From positions 148,494,578-148,558,577 of the forward strand of contig CM036617.1 of the NCBI GenBank assembly GCA_020746105.1: a stretch of 64,000 nucleotides of DNA, written 5' to 3'. The translations under genes were made by a program, and so were the position numbers. The notes beneath the pieces are model-generated. The model was not told the origin of the DNA, made no database searches, and was given only the letters and a program-made list of their open reading frames with translations. Below, in pieces: positions 58,601 to 61,380 of this stretch (positions are counted from its first letter, which is position 1; each line of letters opens with the position of its first letter). Source of the stretch: Trogon surrucura. Taxonomy: Eukaryota; Chordata; Aves; Trogoniformes; Trogonidae.

Positions 58601-60109
58601 TCTCTATGTTACCTGGAGTCTATTGTTTGAGATCAAACAATTTCTGTAACAATGCTTACCCAGATGTCTGATCAGTCTCTCAAGATTTTGCTGTTCACAC
58701 AAATTAAAAAGGTCAGATTCTGTAAACAATTTAAGTACGTGCAAGTCATAAGATCTGAGATACCTGATAAAAATTACAGCTTCACTGATAATTTGTTTCA
58801 GTTCTTCAGTTTCCAAATAAAAGATGAAAGGAGCCAAGTGCTTTGAAAAAGATCTATGCTTTGTTTCTCTTTTTCAATAGAATACTAATATATGGCACTG
58901 TCAAGTACCTTGTGGAATAACCAAATGATTTTAATTTTCATTTAATTGGGACATAAAGACTTACTCTGCCCACAGGGCTCATTGGATGAGCAGCATAATC
59001 TGATGTCAGATTATAGTTAGTTGCTTCACATATCACGCTTACTGGTCGTTCCTTCTTTTCTTCAGATGTCATTGCTGCAGCAGTCCTGAAAATAGAATAT
59101 GTAATAGCACTACAACATGCTGTGTGTGCAGACTGCTATTAAAAAGCACCTCTAGATGTAGCCTAATACAGCCTGTGTCCTACTTTTCTGATTTGGAAAC
59201 AATTCACACTTCATTGTAAAGTTACCTGCACTGTGTTTTACACTTAAATCTATTATAGATGAATTTTAATACATCGTTTTAAAATAGGATTTCTCTATTA
59301 GCGTAAGGTGCTGGTGGGAGGGAGAAAGATGTGTATGAGCATGAGATGGAAATGGGAAGAAATGCTTTCCAAAGACCTCATATGGCTTTGTCCCACTTCA
59401 TTGAGAACATGCACTTTTGTGAAATTTCACATATTGCAATTCTGATAGTTTTCATTCCAGCCACTGTGTAACGTGGCATGTAGGACACCCAACACCCAGC
59501 CACAAGCAAAACATTCAGGTCAGGTATGACTTCCATATATACCTTCATATTGTTGTCTATTTTGCAAAACTAATGCAAAGATGGCAAATCAAAGCTATTA
59601 TGCAGTGATTCAGAAAGTGCCTCAAACTGGTCAAGAAAGGAACCAATCAAGGAGAAACCATCAAGCAAAACATGACAGATTAAAGGCATGTGACTGTCCC
59701 TGATTAAAACATTTATTTCATTTTGAAAGTTTATTGGATTATTATATGACATATAGGTTGTTTGCTAGCACTACAGAATAAGTAAAGTGACAAGTGGAAA
59801 TCTACATAGTGCGTAAACACAGTGCATTTTTATGTCATAACTACTTCAGGCTATGGTTTTTATGTTAAAAGTAGTATTAAATATTTAGTATTACTTTCAA
59901 ATAATTTAAACAAGAAAACTCTGACTTGGAAAAAATAAATATTGCAACTAGCAATCACTGAATATTACTTCAATATTAATATGTTTTTAATACATGTATT
60001 TTAGAGTGAAATAGACGCCACTTACTGTTCATTCACAACAAAAATACAGTTGTCCTGTGATGGCTGGCCTGTTACTGGATGTTTGCAGGTTACTTTTCGT
60101 TCATTATGA
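1513..60109 (-). CDS. PLEKHA5: PLEKHA5 spliced coding region, partial at both ends (join of 21 exons)
   Basis: Minus-strand gene covering the window. Exons in transcript order: 60109-60026, 59085-58965, 52719-52615, 47635-47563, 44216-44116, 43271-43156, 35437-34970, 29935-29467, 27967-27884, 25187-25068, 24398-24345, 18059-17979, 12148-12086, 10962-10882, 10747-10598, 9115-9014, 7880-7769, 7514-7468, 6552-6364, 5807-5690, 1628-1513. The sum is 2854 nt: one leading base plus 951 open codons. All introns have GT/AG ends and all phases match. PLEKHA5 is a cytosolic and membrane-associated adaptor: its WW domains bind partners such as PDZD11, its PH domain binds phosphoinositides, and a coiled coil follows. 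Identification comes from near-identity to remembered mammalian PLEKHA5 in the PH domain, the Arg/Tyr-rich middle region and the coiled coil. PLEKHA6 and PLEKHA7 share the layout but differ in the linker and tail. The start and stop codons lie outside the window. Confidence 0.97.
1762..2194 (+). mobile_element. Possible LTR-like segment, left part (uncertain)
   Basis: Composition changes near 1762 (tgttaaggtgtgcagatc) and is more GC-rich than the surrounding intron. Near the end comes ctctgtgccttagccttatg followed by ttcttattaaacgtc, with an ATTAAA signal in a setting like the R region of an avian LTR. The CR1 at 2195 interrupts it. No terminal inverted TG...CA pair or target duplication was confirmed, so this is only a suggestion. 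Confidence 0.3.
2195..2528 (+). mobile_element. CR1 LINE 3' fragment with octamer tail
   Basis: Plus-strand, 5'-truncated CR1 starting near taaatatctgg and running through gtgtcaagaggaagg, aggaagttccacctcaac, cacaggctgcccagagag and gttggactagatgatctc to three ATTCTATG/ACTCTATG octamers. Well preserved. It appears inserted into an older non-CR1 segment that flanks it on both sides (1762-2194 and 2529-3230). Confidence 0.93.
2529..3230. other. GC-richer non-CR1 segment right of the nested CR1
   Basis: About 700 nt with many CpG sites and few A/T runs, ending near gttcagcccctcgtaacc. It may be the right half of the element whose left half is 1762-2194, or an unknown repeat. No open reading frame with a recognised domain. 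Confidence 0.4.
2893..2913. repeat. Alternating purine-pyrimidine (Z-DNA-prone) tract with a 14-bp palindrome
   Basis: 21 nt of strict alternation; the part gtgtgcgcgcacac (2894-2907) is a perfect palindrome with CGCG at its heart. Such CpG density is rare in this AT-rich intron. Confidence 0.9.
4047..4065. repeat. (CCAA)n short tandem repeat
   Basis: About 4.7 copies of CCAA following an A run, in the intron between exons 20 and 21. Confidence 0.9.
5690..5807 (-). CDS. PLEKHA5: PLEKHA5 exon 20 of window: [21 protein letters not shown] exon
   Basis: 118 nt, 39 codons plus one base of Gly (residues 874-912). It begins [18 protein letters not shown] and ends in an acidic Ser/Glu stretch, [14 protein letters not shown]. 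Acceptor gcgttccccag is good; the donor gtttgtcc is weak at +3. Open reading continues about 46 codons into the intron, to 5547, but that part has no family resemblance. Confidence 0.95.
5808..6363 (-). other. PLEKHA5: Intron between exons 19 and 20
   Basis: 556 nt, phase 0. No repeat or motif recognised. Confidence 0.9.
6364..6552 (-). CDS. PLEKHA5: PLEKHA5 exon 19 of window: proline-rich cassette
   Basis: 189 nt, 63 codons, phase 0 to phase 0 (residues 811-873). It begins [18 protein letters not shown], then IIPPLPSD and [16 protein letters not shown], ending [12 protein letters not shown] contains overlapping PxxP cores of an SH3-ligand type. The homologous segment occurs in PLEKHA6 and PLEKHA7 and, as I recall, in long PLEKHA5 isoforms but not in the commonest one, so it is probably alternative. 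Acceptor caatctttag, donor gtaagtggc. Confidence 0.9.
6553..7467 (-). other. PLEKHA5: Intron between exons 18 and 19
   Basis: 915 nt, phase 0. Contains a T-run near 6750 and a run of eight G at 7184-7191. Nothing else recognised. Confidence 0.9.
7468..7514 (-). CDS. PLEKHA5: PLEKHA5 exon 18 of window: 47-nt micro-sized exon
   Basis: 47 nt: two bases complete Gly, then 15 codons, ending in phase 0 (residues 795-810). Peptide [16 protein letters not shown], matching GMIGSKPFSTVKYKNE as I recall it in human. Acceptor cttcccaaacag, donor gtatgatt. It changes the phase from 1 to 0, so it cannot be skipped alone without a frameshift. Confidence 0.93.
7769..7880 (-). CDS. PLEKHA5: PLEKHA5 exon 17 of window: end of coiled coil
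   Basis: 112 nt, 37 codons plus one base of Gly (residues 758-794). It begins [18 protein letters not shown] and continues [19 protein letters not shown]. This is the last helical part; the Ser-rich end marks the switch to a disordered tail. Acceptor tttactggcag, donor gtaaactg. Confidence 0.96.
7881..9013 (-). other. PLEKHA5: Intron between exons 16 and 17
   Basis: 1133 nt, phase 0. Holds the quadruplex-capable G tract at 8489-8511. Otherwise unremarkable. Confidence 0.9.
8489..8511 (+). repeat. G-rich tract, quadruplex-capable
   Basis: The plus strand has GGGG, then aggt, GGG, t and a run of 11 G, which meets the four-runs-of-three rule for a G-quadruplex. It is C-rich in the PLEKHA5 transcript. 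It lies in the intron between exons 16 and 17. Confidence 0.85.
9014..9115 (-). CDS. PLEKHA5: PLEKHA5 exon 16 of window: coiled coil
   Basis: 102 nt, 34 codons, phase 0 to phase 0 (residues 724-757). It begins [18 protein letters not shown] and ends LDRLGEIQ. Charged heptads continue the coiled coil. Acceptor atatgtttag; donor gtgtggcat, weaker than average. The (AAGGG)n tract lies in the intron upstream, 0.84 kb from this acceptor. It is the last of the eight symmetric exons. Confidence 0.95.
9116..10597 (-). other. PLEKHA5: Intron between exons 15 and 16
   Basis: 1482 nt, phase 0. Its main content is the 27-copy pentanucleotide at 9958-10095. Confidence 0.93.
9958..10095. repeat. (CCCTT)n pentanucleotide microsatellite, 27 exact copies
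   Basis: After a leading CCC, 27 uninterrupted TTCCC units, then a run of eight T. On the PLEKHA5 sense strand this reads A8 followed by (GGGAA)n, that is (AAGGG)n. It lies in the intron between exons 15 and 16, about 500 nt downstream of the exon 15 donor. There is no interruption in 138 bp, so it is young or unstable. The 124-codon Lys-Gly-Arg-Glu open stretch over it is an artefact. Confidence 0.99.
10598..10747 (-). CDS. PLEKHA5: PLEKHA5 exon 15 of window: coiled coil
   Basis: 150 nt, 50 codons, phase 0 to phase 0 (residues 674-723). Landmarks: [35 protein letters not shown] and [16 protein letters not shown] proline in DNPAAIQ breaks the helix briefly. Acceptor attacaatag, donor gtaagtaat. 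Almost invariant across the PLEKHA5/6/7 group as I remember it. Confidence 0.96.
10882..10962 (-). CDS. PLEKHA5: PLEKHA5 exon 14 of window: first coiled-coil exon
   Basis: 81 nt, 27 codons, phase 0 to phase 0 (residues 647-673). It begins [18 protein letters not shown] and ends KLQQLHKEK. Heptad spacing of Leu and Val is clear ([21 protein letters not shown]). This starts the coiled coil shared by PLEKHA5, 6 and 7. Acceptor acgtattag, donor gtaggac. Only 134 nt separate it from exon 15. Confidence 0.95.
10963..12085 (-). other. PLEKHA5: Intron between exons 13 and 14
   Basis: 1123 nt, phase 0. AT-rich; I see no repeat or other element. Confidence 0.9.
12086..12148 (-). CDS. PLEKHA5: PLEKHA5 exon 13 of window: [14 protein letters not shown] exon
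   Basis: 63 nt, 21 codons, phase 0 to phase 0 (residues 626-646). It starts [18 protein letters not shown] and ends DID. The start is set by the acceptor ccttatag, which gives the match to [17 protein letters not shown] that I recall in mammals; the Gly-to-Cys change at ECRG is visible. Donor gtaagtcat is strong. It precedes the coiled coil. Confidence 0.92.
12149..17978 (-). other. PLEKHA5: Intron between exons 12 and 13
   Basis: 5.83 kb, phase 0. AT-rich; includes the palindrome at 15605 and A/C-rich tracts near 15525 and 16680. No CR1 copy and no further exon found, though a short alternative exon could hide here. Confidence 0.85.
15605..15620. repeat. Perfect 16-bp palindrome
   Basis: actgtaaatttacagt reads the same on both strands. 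Intron between exons 12 and 13. AT-rich, so it may be chance. Confidence 0.95.
17979..18059 (-). CDS. PLEKHA5: PLEKHA5 exon 12 of window: [18 protein letters not shown] cassette
   Basis: 81 nt, 27 codons, phase 0 to phase 0 (residues 599-625). It begins [18 protein letters not shown] and ends ALRPQLYQQ. Acceptor atttgaaatag has a poor pyrimidine tract; donor gtaaggtct is good. With exons 10 and 11 it makes an 85-codon insert that can be included or left out without a frame change. Introns of 6.3 kb upstream and 5.8 kb downstream isolate it. Confidence 0.92.
18807..18828. repeat. (TG)n(TA)n microsatellite
   Basis: tgtgtgtgtatatatatata-like alternating tract, about 22 nt, in the intron upstream of exon 12. 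Confidence 0.88.
20441..20467. repeat. Perfect 11-bp inverted repeat with 5-nt loop
   Basis: gtttccaacta, loop aactg, then tagttggaaac. It can form a short hairpin on either strand. Intron between exons 11 and 12. Confidence 0.97.
21006..21022. repeat. Poly(A) tract, 17 nt
   Basis: Homopolymer in the intron between exons 11 and 12. No recognisable retroelement body is attached. Confidence 0.95.
21450..21468. repeat. Poly(A) tract, 19 nt
   Basis: The longest A homopolymer in the window, in the intron between exons 11 and 12. No attached retroelement recognised. Confidence 0.95.
24345..24398 (-). CDS. PLEKHA5: PLEKHA5 exon 11 of window: 18-codon cassette
   Basis: 54 nt, 18 codons, phase 0 to phase 0 (residues 581-598). 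The whole peptide is [18 protein letters not shown]. Acceptor gcctgctag, donor gtgggat (weak). It matches the [11 protein letters not shown] segment that follows the PEELTLLL helix in PLEKHA family isoforms. Too short to show up as an independent open reading frame; recognised by peptide and splice sites. Confidence 0.92.
24399..25067 (-). other. PLEKHA5: Intron between exons 10 and 11
   Basis: 669 nt, phase 0, between two cassette exons. Nothing recognised. Confidence 0.88.
25068..25187 (-). CDS. PLEKHA5: PLEKHA5 exon 10 of window: optional helical cassette
   Basis: 120 nt, 40 codons, phase 0 to phase 0 (residues 541-580). It begins [18 protein letters not shown] and ends KLEASSPK: an amphipathic, strongly helical segment also found in PLEKHA6 and PLEKHA7. 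I recall it as absent from some PLEKHA5 isoforms. Acceptor cactccttcag is good; the donor gtcagct is weak at +3 to +5, which fits optional use. Confidence 0.92.
25188..27883 (-). other. PLEKHA5: Intron between exons 9 and 10
   Basis: 2.70 kb, phase 0. Holds the GC-rich island at 26930-27240; the rest is AT-rich. Confidence 0.88.
26930..27240. other. GC/CpG-rich intronic island with a 144-codon minus-strand open stretch
   Basis: A GC-rich stretch in the intron between exons 9 and 10. A 144-codon open stretch (27193-26759, minus, so PLEKHA5 sense) and an 85-codon one in another frame overlap it. Neither translation resembles a family I know; high Arg, Cys and Ser fit GC-rich non-coding sequence. 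It could be an unrecognised repeat, a lineage-specific exon or an enhancer. Confidence 0.4.
27884..27967 (-). CDS. PLEKHA5: PLEKHA5 exon 9 of window: [10 protein letters not shown] exon
   Basis: 84 nt, 28 codons, phase 0 to phase 0 (residues 513-540). It begins [18 protein letters not shown] and ends SLQGKT. This is the first of eight consecutive frame-neutral exons. Acceptor tttctgtacag, donor gtgagttgc. In the short mammalian isoform I recall, the QGKT end joins straight to the exon starting LSQDE, equivalent to exon 13 here. Confidence 0.94.
27968..29466 (-). other. PLEKHA5: Intron between exons 8 and 9
   Basis: 1.50 kb, phase 0. AT-rich, nothing recognised. Confidence 0.9.
29467..29935 (-). 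CDS. PLEKHA5: PLEKHA5 exon 8 of window: YRTLPRNS / [11 protein letters not shown] exon
   Basis: 469 nt; one base completes Gly, then 156 codons, ending in phase 0 (residues 357-512). Landmarks in order: [86 protein letters not shown] and [14 protein letters not shown]. It is rich in Arg, Ser, Thr and Tyr and likely disordered and phosphorylated, and it is among the most conserved parts of PLEKHA5. The first third is the most CpG-rich exon sequence of the window. Acceptor gaaagaggaattt side reads ctctttcag; donor gtaaaaat. Confidence 0.97.
29936..34969 (-). other. PLEKHA5: Intron between exons 7 and 8
   Basis: 5.03 kb, phase 2. Holds the CR1 at 32279-32738; otherwise AT-rich unique DNA. Confidence 0.9.
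32279..32738 (+). mobile_element. CR1 LINE 3' fragment
   Basis: Plus-strand, 5'-truncated CR1 of about 460 bp in the 5 kb intron before exon 8. Hallmarks: gtggagcgagtccagagg, ggctgagagacttggggg, cctggagaagagaaggtt, aacactggaacaggttgc and tggactagatgatcttta, ending ggttctatgatt. Short open stretches in it are relics of the transposon. Confidence 0.94.
34970..35437 (-). CDS. PLEKHA5: PLEKHA5 exon 7 of window: large middle exon after PH
   Basis: 468 nt: one base completes Arg, then 155 codons and two bases of Gly (residues 201-355). Contains [18 protein letters not shown], a charged [15 protein letters not shown] segment, [10 protein letters not shown], and the ending [18 protein letters not shown]. 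It is low in hydrophobics and probably mostly disordered, with RTNSM resembling a basophilic kinase or 14-3-3 type site (inference). The part after NPLGSEYR differs from the human sequence as I remember it, while both ends are conserved. Acceptor attcctttccag, donor gtaagtact. Confidence 0.95.
35628..35770 (+). repeat. G/T-rich low-complexity tract
   Basis: About 140 nt almost without A or C on the plus strand, with ttggttggttgg and ttttgttttgtttt motifs. In the PLEKHA5 transcript it is A/C-rich and lies 190-330 nt upstream of the exon 7 acceptor. Confidence 0.85.
38739..38772 (+). repeat. (GT)n / G-run composite microsatellite
   Basis: Two (GT)5 blocks around ggggggtggg, with flanking GGG. 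Simple repeat within the large intron before exon 7; capable of Z-DNA or G-quadruplex on the plus strand. Confidence 0.9.
40293..40395 (+). mobile_element. CR1 LINE 3' tip
   Basis: About 100 bp of the CR1 3' end in plus orientation: gatggtttagtgttaggg, gttggacttgatgatctt, aggtcctttccaacct, then tgattctatgattctatt. Only the extreme 3' end was copied. Confidence 0.93.
40795..40995. other. GC/CpG-rich intronic island
   Basis: A CpG-dense stretch (about 12 CpG in 200 nt, for example gaaggggcgacgaggc and aaagcggcgctgcac) inside the 7.7 kb intron after the last PH exon. A candidate intragenic regulatory element or alternative promoter; also open to being an old repeat. No TATA box or first exon could be supported. 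Confidence 0.4.
43156..43271 (-). CDS. PLEKHA5: PLEKHA5 exon 6 of window: PH domain C-terminal strands and helix
   Basis: 116 nt, 38 codons plus two bases of an Arg codon (residues 162-199). It begins [18 protein letters not shown] and runs through MELWMRAM, the C-terminal PH helix with its invariant tryptophan (residue 183), to VQTEPVK. The acceptor chosen is tttccaatcag, because it alone continues the frame from exon 5 (KYAFK then AAHP). A stronger-looking acceptor 43 nt upstream (exon end 43314) would lead to an early stop. Confidence 0.95.
43272..44115 (-). other. PLEKHA5: Intron between exons 5 and 6
   Basis: 844 nt, phase 0. Includes the decoy acceptor at 43315-43316 and the near-palindrome at 43854. 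Confidence 0.9.
43854..43872. repeat. 19-nt near-palindrome (9-bp arms, 1-nt centre)
   Basis: ttgtagatg, c, catctacaa. Intron between exons 5 and 6. Confidence 0.95.
44116..44216 (-). CDS. PLEKHA5: PLEKHA5 exon 5 of window: PH domain core
   Basis: 101 nt; two bases finish the Asp codon, then 33 codons (residues 128-161). It starts [16 protein letters not shown] and ends [10 protein letters not shown], the middle strands of the PH domain. Acceptor tatattcacag, donor gtaaggg. The codons for LGSILLPS contain a perfect 9-bp inverted repeat (44173-44197), described in the findings. Confidence 0.96.
44173..44197. repeat. Perfect 9-bp inverted repeat inside PH exon 5
   Basis: actaggtag, loop aagtatg, ctacctagt, all within coding exon 5 at the codons for LGSILLPS. 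It could fold as a hairpin in the pre-mRNA and mRNA. Confidence 0.96.
44217..47562 (-). other. PLEKHA5: Intron between exons 4 and 5
   Basis: 3.35 kb, phase 1. A poly(A) run at 47401 and A/C-rich DNA near 46180; nothing else recognised. Confidence 0.9.
47401..47416. repeat. Poly(A) tract, 16 nt
   Basis: A homopolymer followed by gagaga, about 150 nt beyond the exon 4 donor in the intron between exons 4 and 5; poly(U) in the transcript. Confidence 0.95.
47563..47635 (-). CDS. PLEKHA5: PLEKHA5 exon 4 of window: PH domain strands 2-3
   Basis: 73 nt: 24 codons plus one base of a split Asp codon (residues 104-127). Sequence [18 protein letters not shown] followed by CLFYYR, the textbook second and third PH strands. 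KKRWFVL supplies the basic-X-basic positions of the 3-phosphoinositide motif. Acceptor attaatacag, donor gtaagttcc. This is the shortest PH exon, with nearly 5 kb of intron upstream and 3.3 kb downstream. Confidence 0.96.
49252..49345 (+). mobile_element. CR1 LINE 3' tip
   Basis: About 95 bp of the CR1 3' end: gggacatggtttagtggt, gttggactacatgatctt, ggtcctttccaaccttaa, tgattctatg. It lies about 90 bp upstream of the long CR1 at 49440 and belongs to a different CR1 subtype, so it is a separate insertion. Confidence 0.92.
49440..50425 (+). mobile_element. Long CR1 LINE fragment (about 1 kb)
   Basis: Plus-strand CR1 including the end of the reverse-transcriptase ORF and the 3' UTR. Visible landmarks: acctcatgaagttcagca, gagcacctggggggtcct, acaagctgatcatgagcc, gaggaaatccagcaaagg, cttatcaacatgtataaa, cactggcacaagttgccc, ending aattctgtgattctgtga. 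Its reading frame is broken by stops. It is 5'-truncated, and the exact left edge (49370-49440) is unclear. It converges tail-to-tail with the minus CR1 at 50739. Confidence 0.92.
50739..51540 (-). mobile_element. CR1 LINE fragment with reverse-transcriptase C-terminus relic
   Basis: Minus-strand CR1, so in the same sense as PLEKHA5. The 3' octamer end is at 50739 and the 5' truncation near 51540. The inside holds an 87-codon open stretch (51142-51405) with the peptides [19 protein letters not shown] and [15 protein letters not shown], typical of the C-terminal end of CR1 reverse transcriptase. Being in sense orientation, it could offer cryptic splice or poly(A) signals, though none is obvious. 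Confidence 0.94.
52084..52119. repeat. 18-bp perfect tandem duplication
   Basis: The unit aaatgatctttgagttaa occurs twice head to tail with no mismatch, in the intron between exons 3 and 4. A recent replication-slippage type duplication. Confidence 0.95.
52170..52187. repeat. Poly(T) tract, 18 nt
   Basis: T homopolymer in the intron downstream of exon 3 (poly(A) in the transcript sense). The 18-bp tandem duplication lies just to its left. Confidence 0.95.
52615..52719 (-). CDS. PLEKHA5: PLEKHA5 exon 3 of window: basic linker and first PH strand
   Basis: 105 nt, 35 codons, phase 0 at both ends (residues 69-103). It contains the basic stretch [17 protein letters not shown] and then [10 protein letters not shown], the first beta strand of the PH domain. 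The lysines and arginines here and in the next exon form the usual phosphoinositide-binding signature. Acceptor caatttag; donor gtactc, moderate in strength. It is symmetric, but skipping it would remove the first PH strand. Confidence 0.95.
55191..56055 (-). other. Run of minus-strand open stretches, possible decayed coding relic
   Basis: Four open stretches follow each other on the minus strand (56055-55858, 55835-55638, 55710-55507, 55394-55191) with small overlaps or gaps, as in a frameshifted relic. Peptides such as [14 protein letters not shown] and [17 protein letters not shown] look protein-like, but I cannot name a family. Chance in AT-poor DNA remains possible. Intron between exons 2 and 3. 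Confidence 0.25.
57661..57775 (+). repeat. T/G-rich low-complexity tract
   Basis: T-rich plus strand with scattered GG and GGG, in the intron upstream of exon 3; A/C-rich in the transcript. Confidence 0.75.
57863..57879. repeat. Poly(T) tract, 17 nt
   Basis: T homopolymer followed by cccc, in the intron between exons 2 and 3. Confidence 0.95.
58965..59085 (-). CDS. PLEKHA5: PLEKHA5 exon 2 of window: WW-PH linker
   Basis: 121 nt; the first base completes the split Gln codon, then 40 codons (residues 29-68). It reads [19 protein letters not shown] and ends [10 protein letters not shown]. This is a polar linker between the WW pair and the PH domain. The acceptor is attttcag and the donor gtaagtct. 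The frame joins cleanly to both neighbours. The motif EEKKERP and the ending MSPVGR match remembered PLEKHA5. Confidence 0.95.
59086..60025 (-). other. PLEKHA5: Intron between exons 1 and 2
   Basis: 940 nt, phase 2. Nothing recognised. Confidence 0.9.
60026..60109 (-). CDS. PLEKHA5: PLEKHA5 exon 1 of window: C-terminal part of WW domain 2
   Basis: 84 nt, residues 1-27 of the visible protein, starting with the last base of a codon and ending with two bases of a Gln codon. It begins [15 protein letters not shown] and ends CIFVVNE. This is the last strand of the second WW domain plus the following linker. The place usually held by the second WW tryptophan is Cys in KVTCKHP, so this WW is atypical; I recall the same in mammalian PLEKHA5. 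Acceptor ctctttcacag, donor gtaagtgg. The preceding exons, with WW1 and most of WW2, are not in 60110-64000. Confidence 0.95.
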
Positions 60110-60250
60110 CTGTGAAAGAGAAAGAAGGAAAATTATTAGGTGATAATTTTTTATTTTCCAACTCAAGTACGTAATTCCAGTACATTAAGTATATTGCTCC
60201 AGGGAAAATAATTACGAACATTTCATTATGGCATGTAACAACATATCTGT

Positions 60251-60284
60251 ATACACACACAAATGCATATATATATGTGTGTAT
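60251..60284. repeat. (CA)n(TA)n(TG)n compound microsatellite
   Basis: An alternating tract with inverted arms (atacacac at the left, gtgtgtat at the right), able to form a hairpin or Z-DNA. It lies just outside the CR1 at 60318. Confidence 0.85.
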
Positions 60285-60317
60285 AGAAAAACTAATAAAA
60301 AGGATGACAGGAAGATG

Positions 60318-60527
60318 GAAAATATTCTTTACTGTGAGGGTCGTGAGACACTGGAACAAGTTGCCCTGAGAACTTGTGGATGCCTCATCCCTGGCAGTGT
60401 CCAAGGCCAGGCTGGATGGGGCTTTGAGCAACTTGGGCTGGTGGGAGGTGTCCCTGCCCATGGCAGGGGATTGGAACTGAAAGATCTTTCAGGTCCTTTC
60501 CAACCCAAACCATTCTATGATTCTATA
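60318..60527 (+). mobile_element. CR1 LINE 3' fragment
   Basis: Plus-strand CR1 of about 210 bp just upstream (in transcript sense) of exon 1 of the window. Hallmarks: attctttactgtgagggt, gagacactggaacaagtt, ggccaggctggatggggc, ccctgcccatggcagggg and cattctatgattctata. It explains the 139-codon plus-strand open stretch at 60228-60647. Confidence 0.94.
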
Positions 60528-61214
60528 ACAAGTATTAAAAAATCTTCATTAATACTCTGGAAAGAGATGGAAAACATTGGAATTGGGTTAGTAATGGTTT
60601 TGAATTTAAAAACTAGAGCAGTAAGAGCGCTCGTAGTTCATACATGATCCCCAATAATTCACTTCAGCTAAATCTATATATTAACAAATAGGATTTTAGG
60701 CAGACAAAGACAAGTTAAACATCAGACACAAAGACTGCTCTGCACGAACAAAATATCACTACTGTAAAAGCAATTGTTTTCTAGGTTAGAACTGAAGTTC
60801 CTAGTTAAAAATTTTCTGATAATACAGATAAATACTCGGCGATCGGAACAAGAGCGCCGCTTTGCAATCACAGTTCTATTTTTGCTGGTGACTTTAATTG
60901 AGAGTGCTACTCCCCTGCAGTCATCTTGGGAGCACCTTCAAGCTGCAGGGAGCCTGACAGCTGAGGGCTCCACCCTCCTCAGCACAAAACCTCGCAGCAT
61001 CTCTTTCCCCTGCAGGTGTTGCTAGATCACGGCAGCTCCCACAGTTTGGCACAAACTGCCAAAACTCCACGGCTATCTACTGCAGCAGCTCAAGAGGGAA
61101 ACGTTTTGACTTGAGCCCTCCAGCCAGAGAGGGGAAGGACGAGAAGGGCTGGAATTGCCTTCAGTGCCTACCAGGCATGTCAGTCAGCTGACAGCTGTAC
61201 GTTATGAGTGCTGC

Positions 61215-61380
61215 AAACCAGGCCTTTTCTCCCCGCAGGCTGCGTGGAAGCAGCGGGGCCCCAGCGCCAGTTGCGCTCCGAGCGCACCTGAGGGCCTGGA
61301 GGTGCCGCAAGGCCGCACAAGGCTACAGAGAGGCAAGAGTGAGGGTGGCTGCGCTGCCACAGCCCCCTCGCACCCCTCTG
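61215..61380. other. GC/CpG-rich intronic island
   Basis: The densest CpG cluster in the window (about ten CpG in 150 nt, for example ttgcgctccgagcgcacc). It lies in the intron upstream of the WW2 end exon. Short open stretches on both strands have no recognisable content. Candidate alternative promoter or enhancer for shorter PLEKHA5 transcripts (inference only). Confidence 0.4.

Larger units (their letters stand above)
52720..58964 (-). other. PLEKHA5: Intron between exons 2 and 3
   Basis: 6.25 kb, phase 0. Holds the run of open stretches at 55191-56055, a T/G-rich tract at 57661 and poly(T) at 57863. No CR1 copy seen. Confidence 0.88.

Noticed and set aside
60228-60647. 139-codon plus-strand open stretch
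   Set aside because: Runs through the CR1 at 60318 and its flanks.
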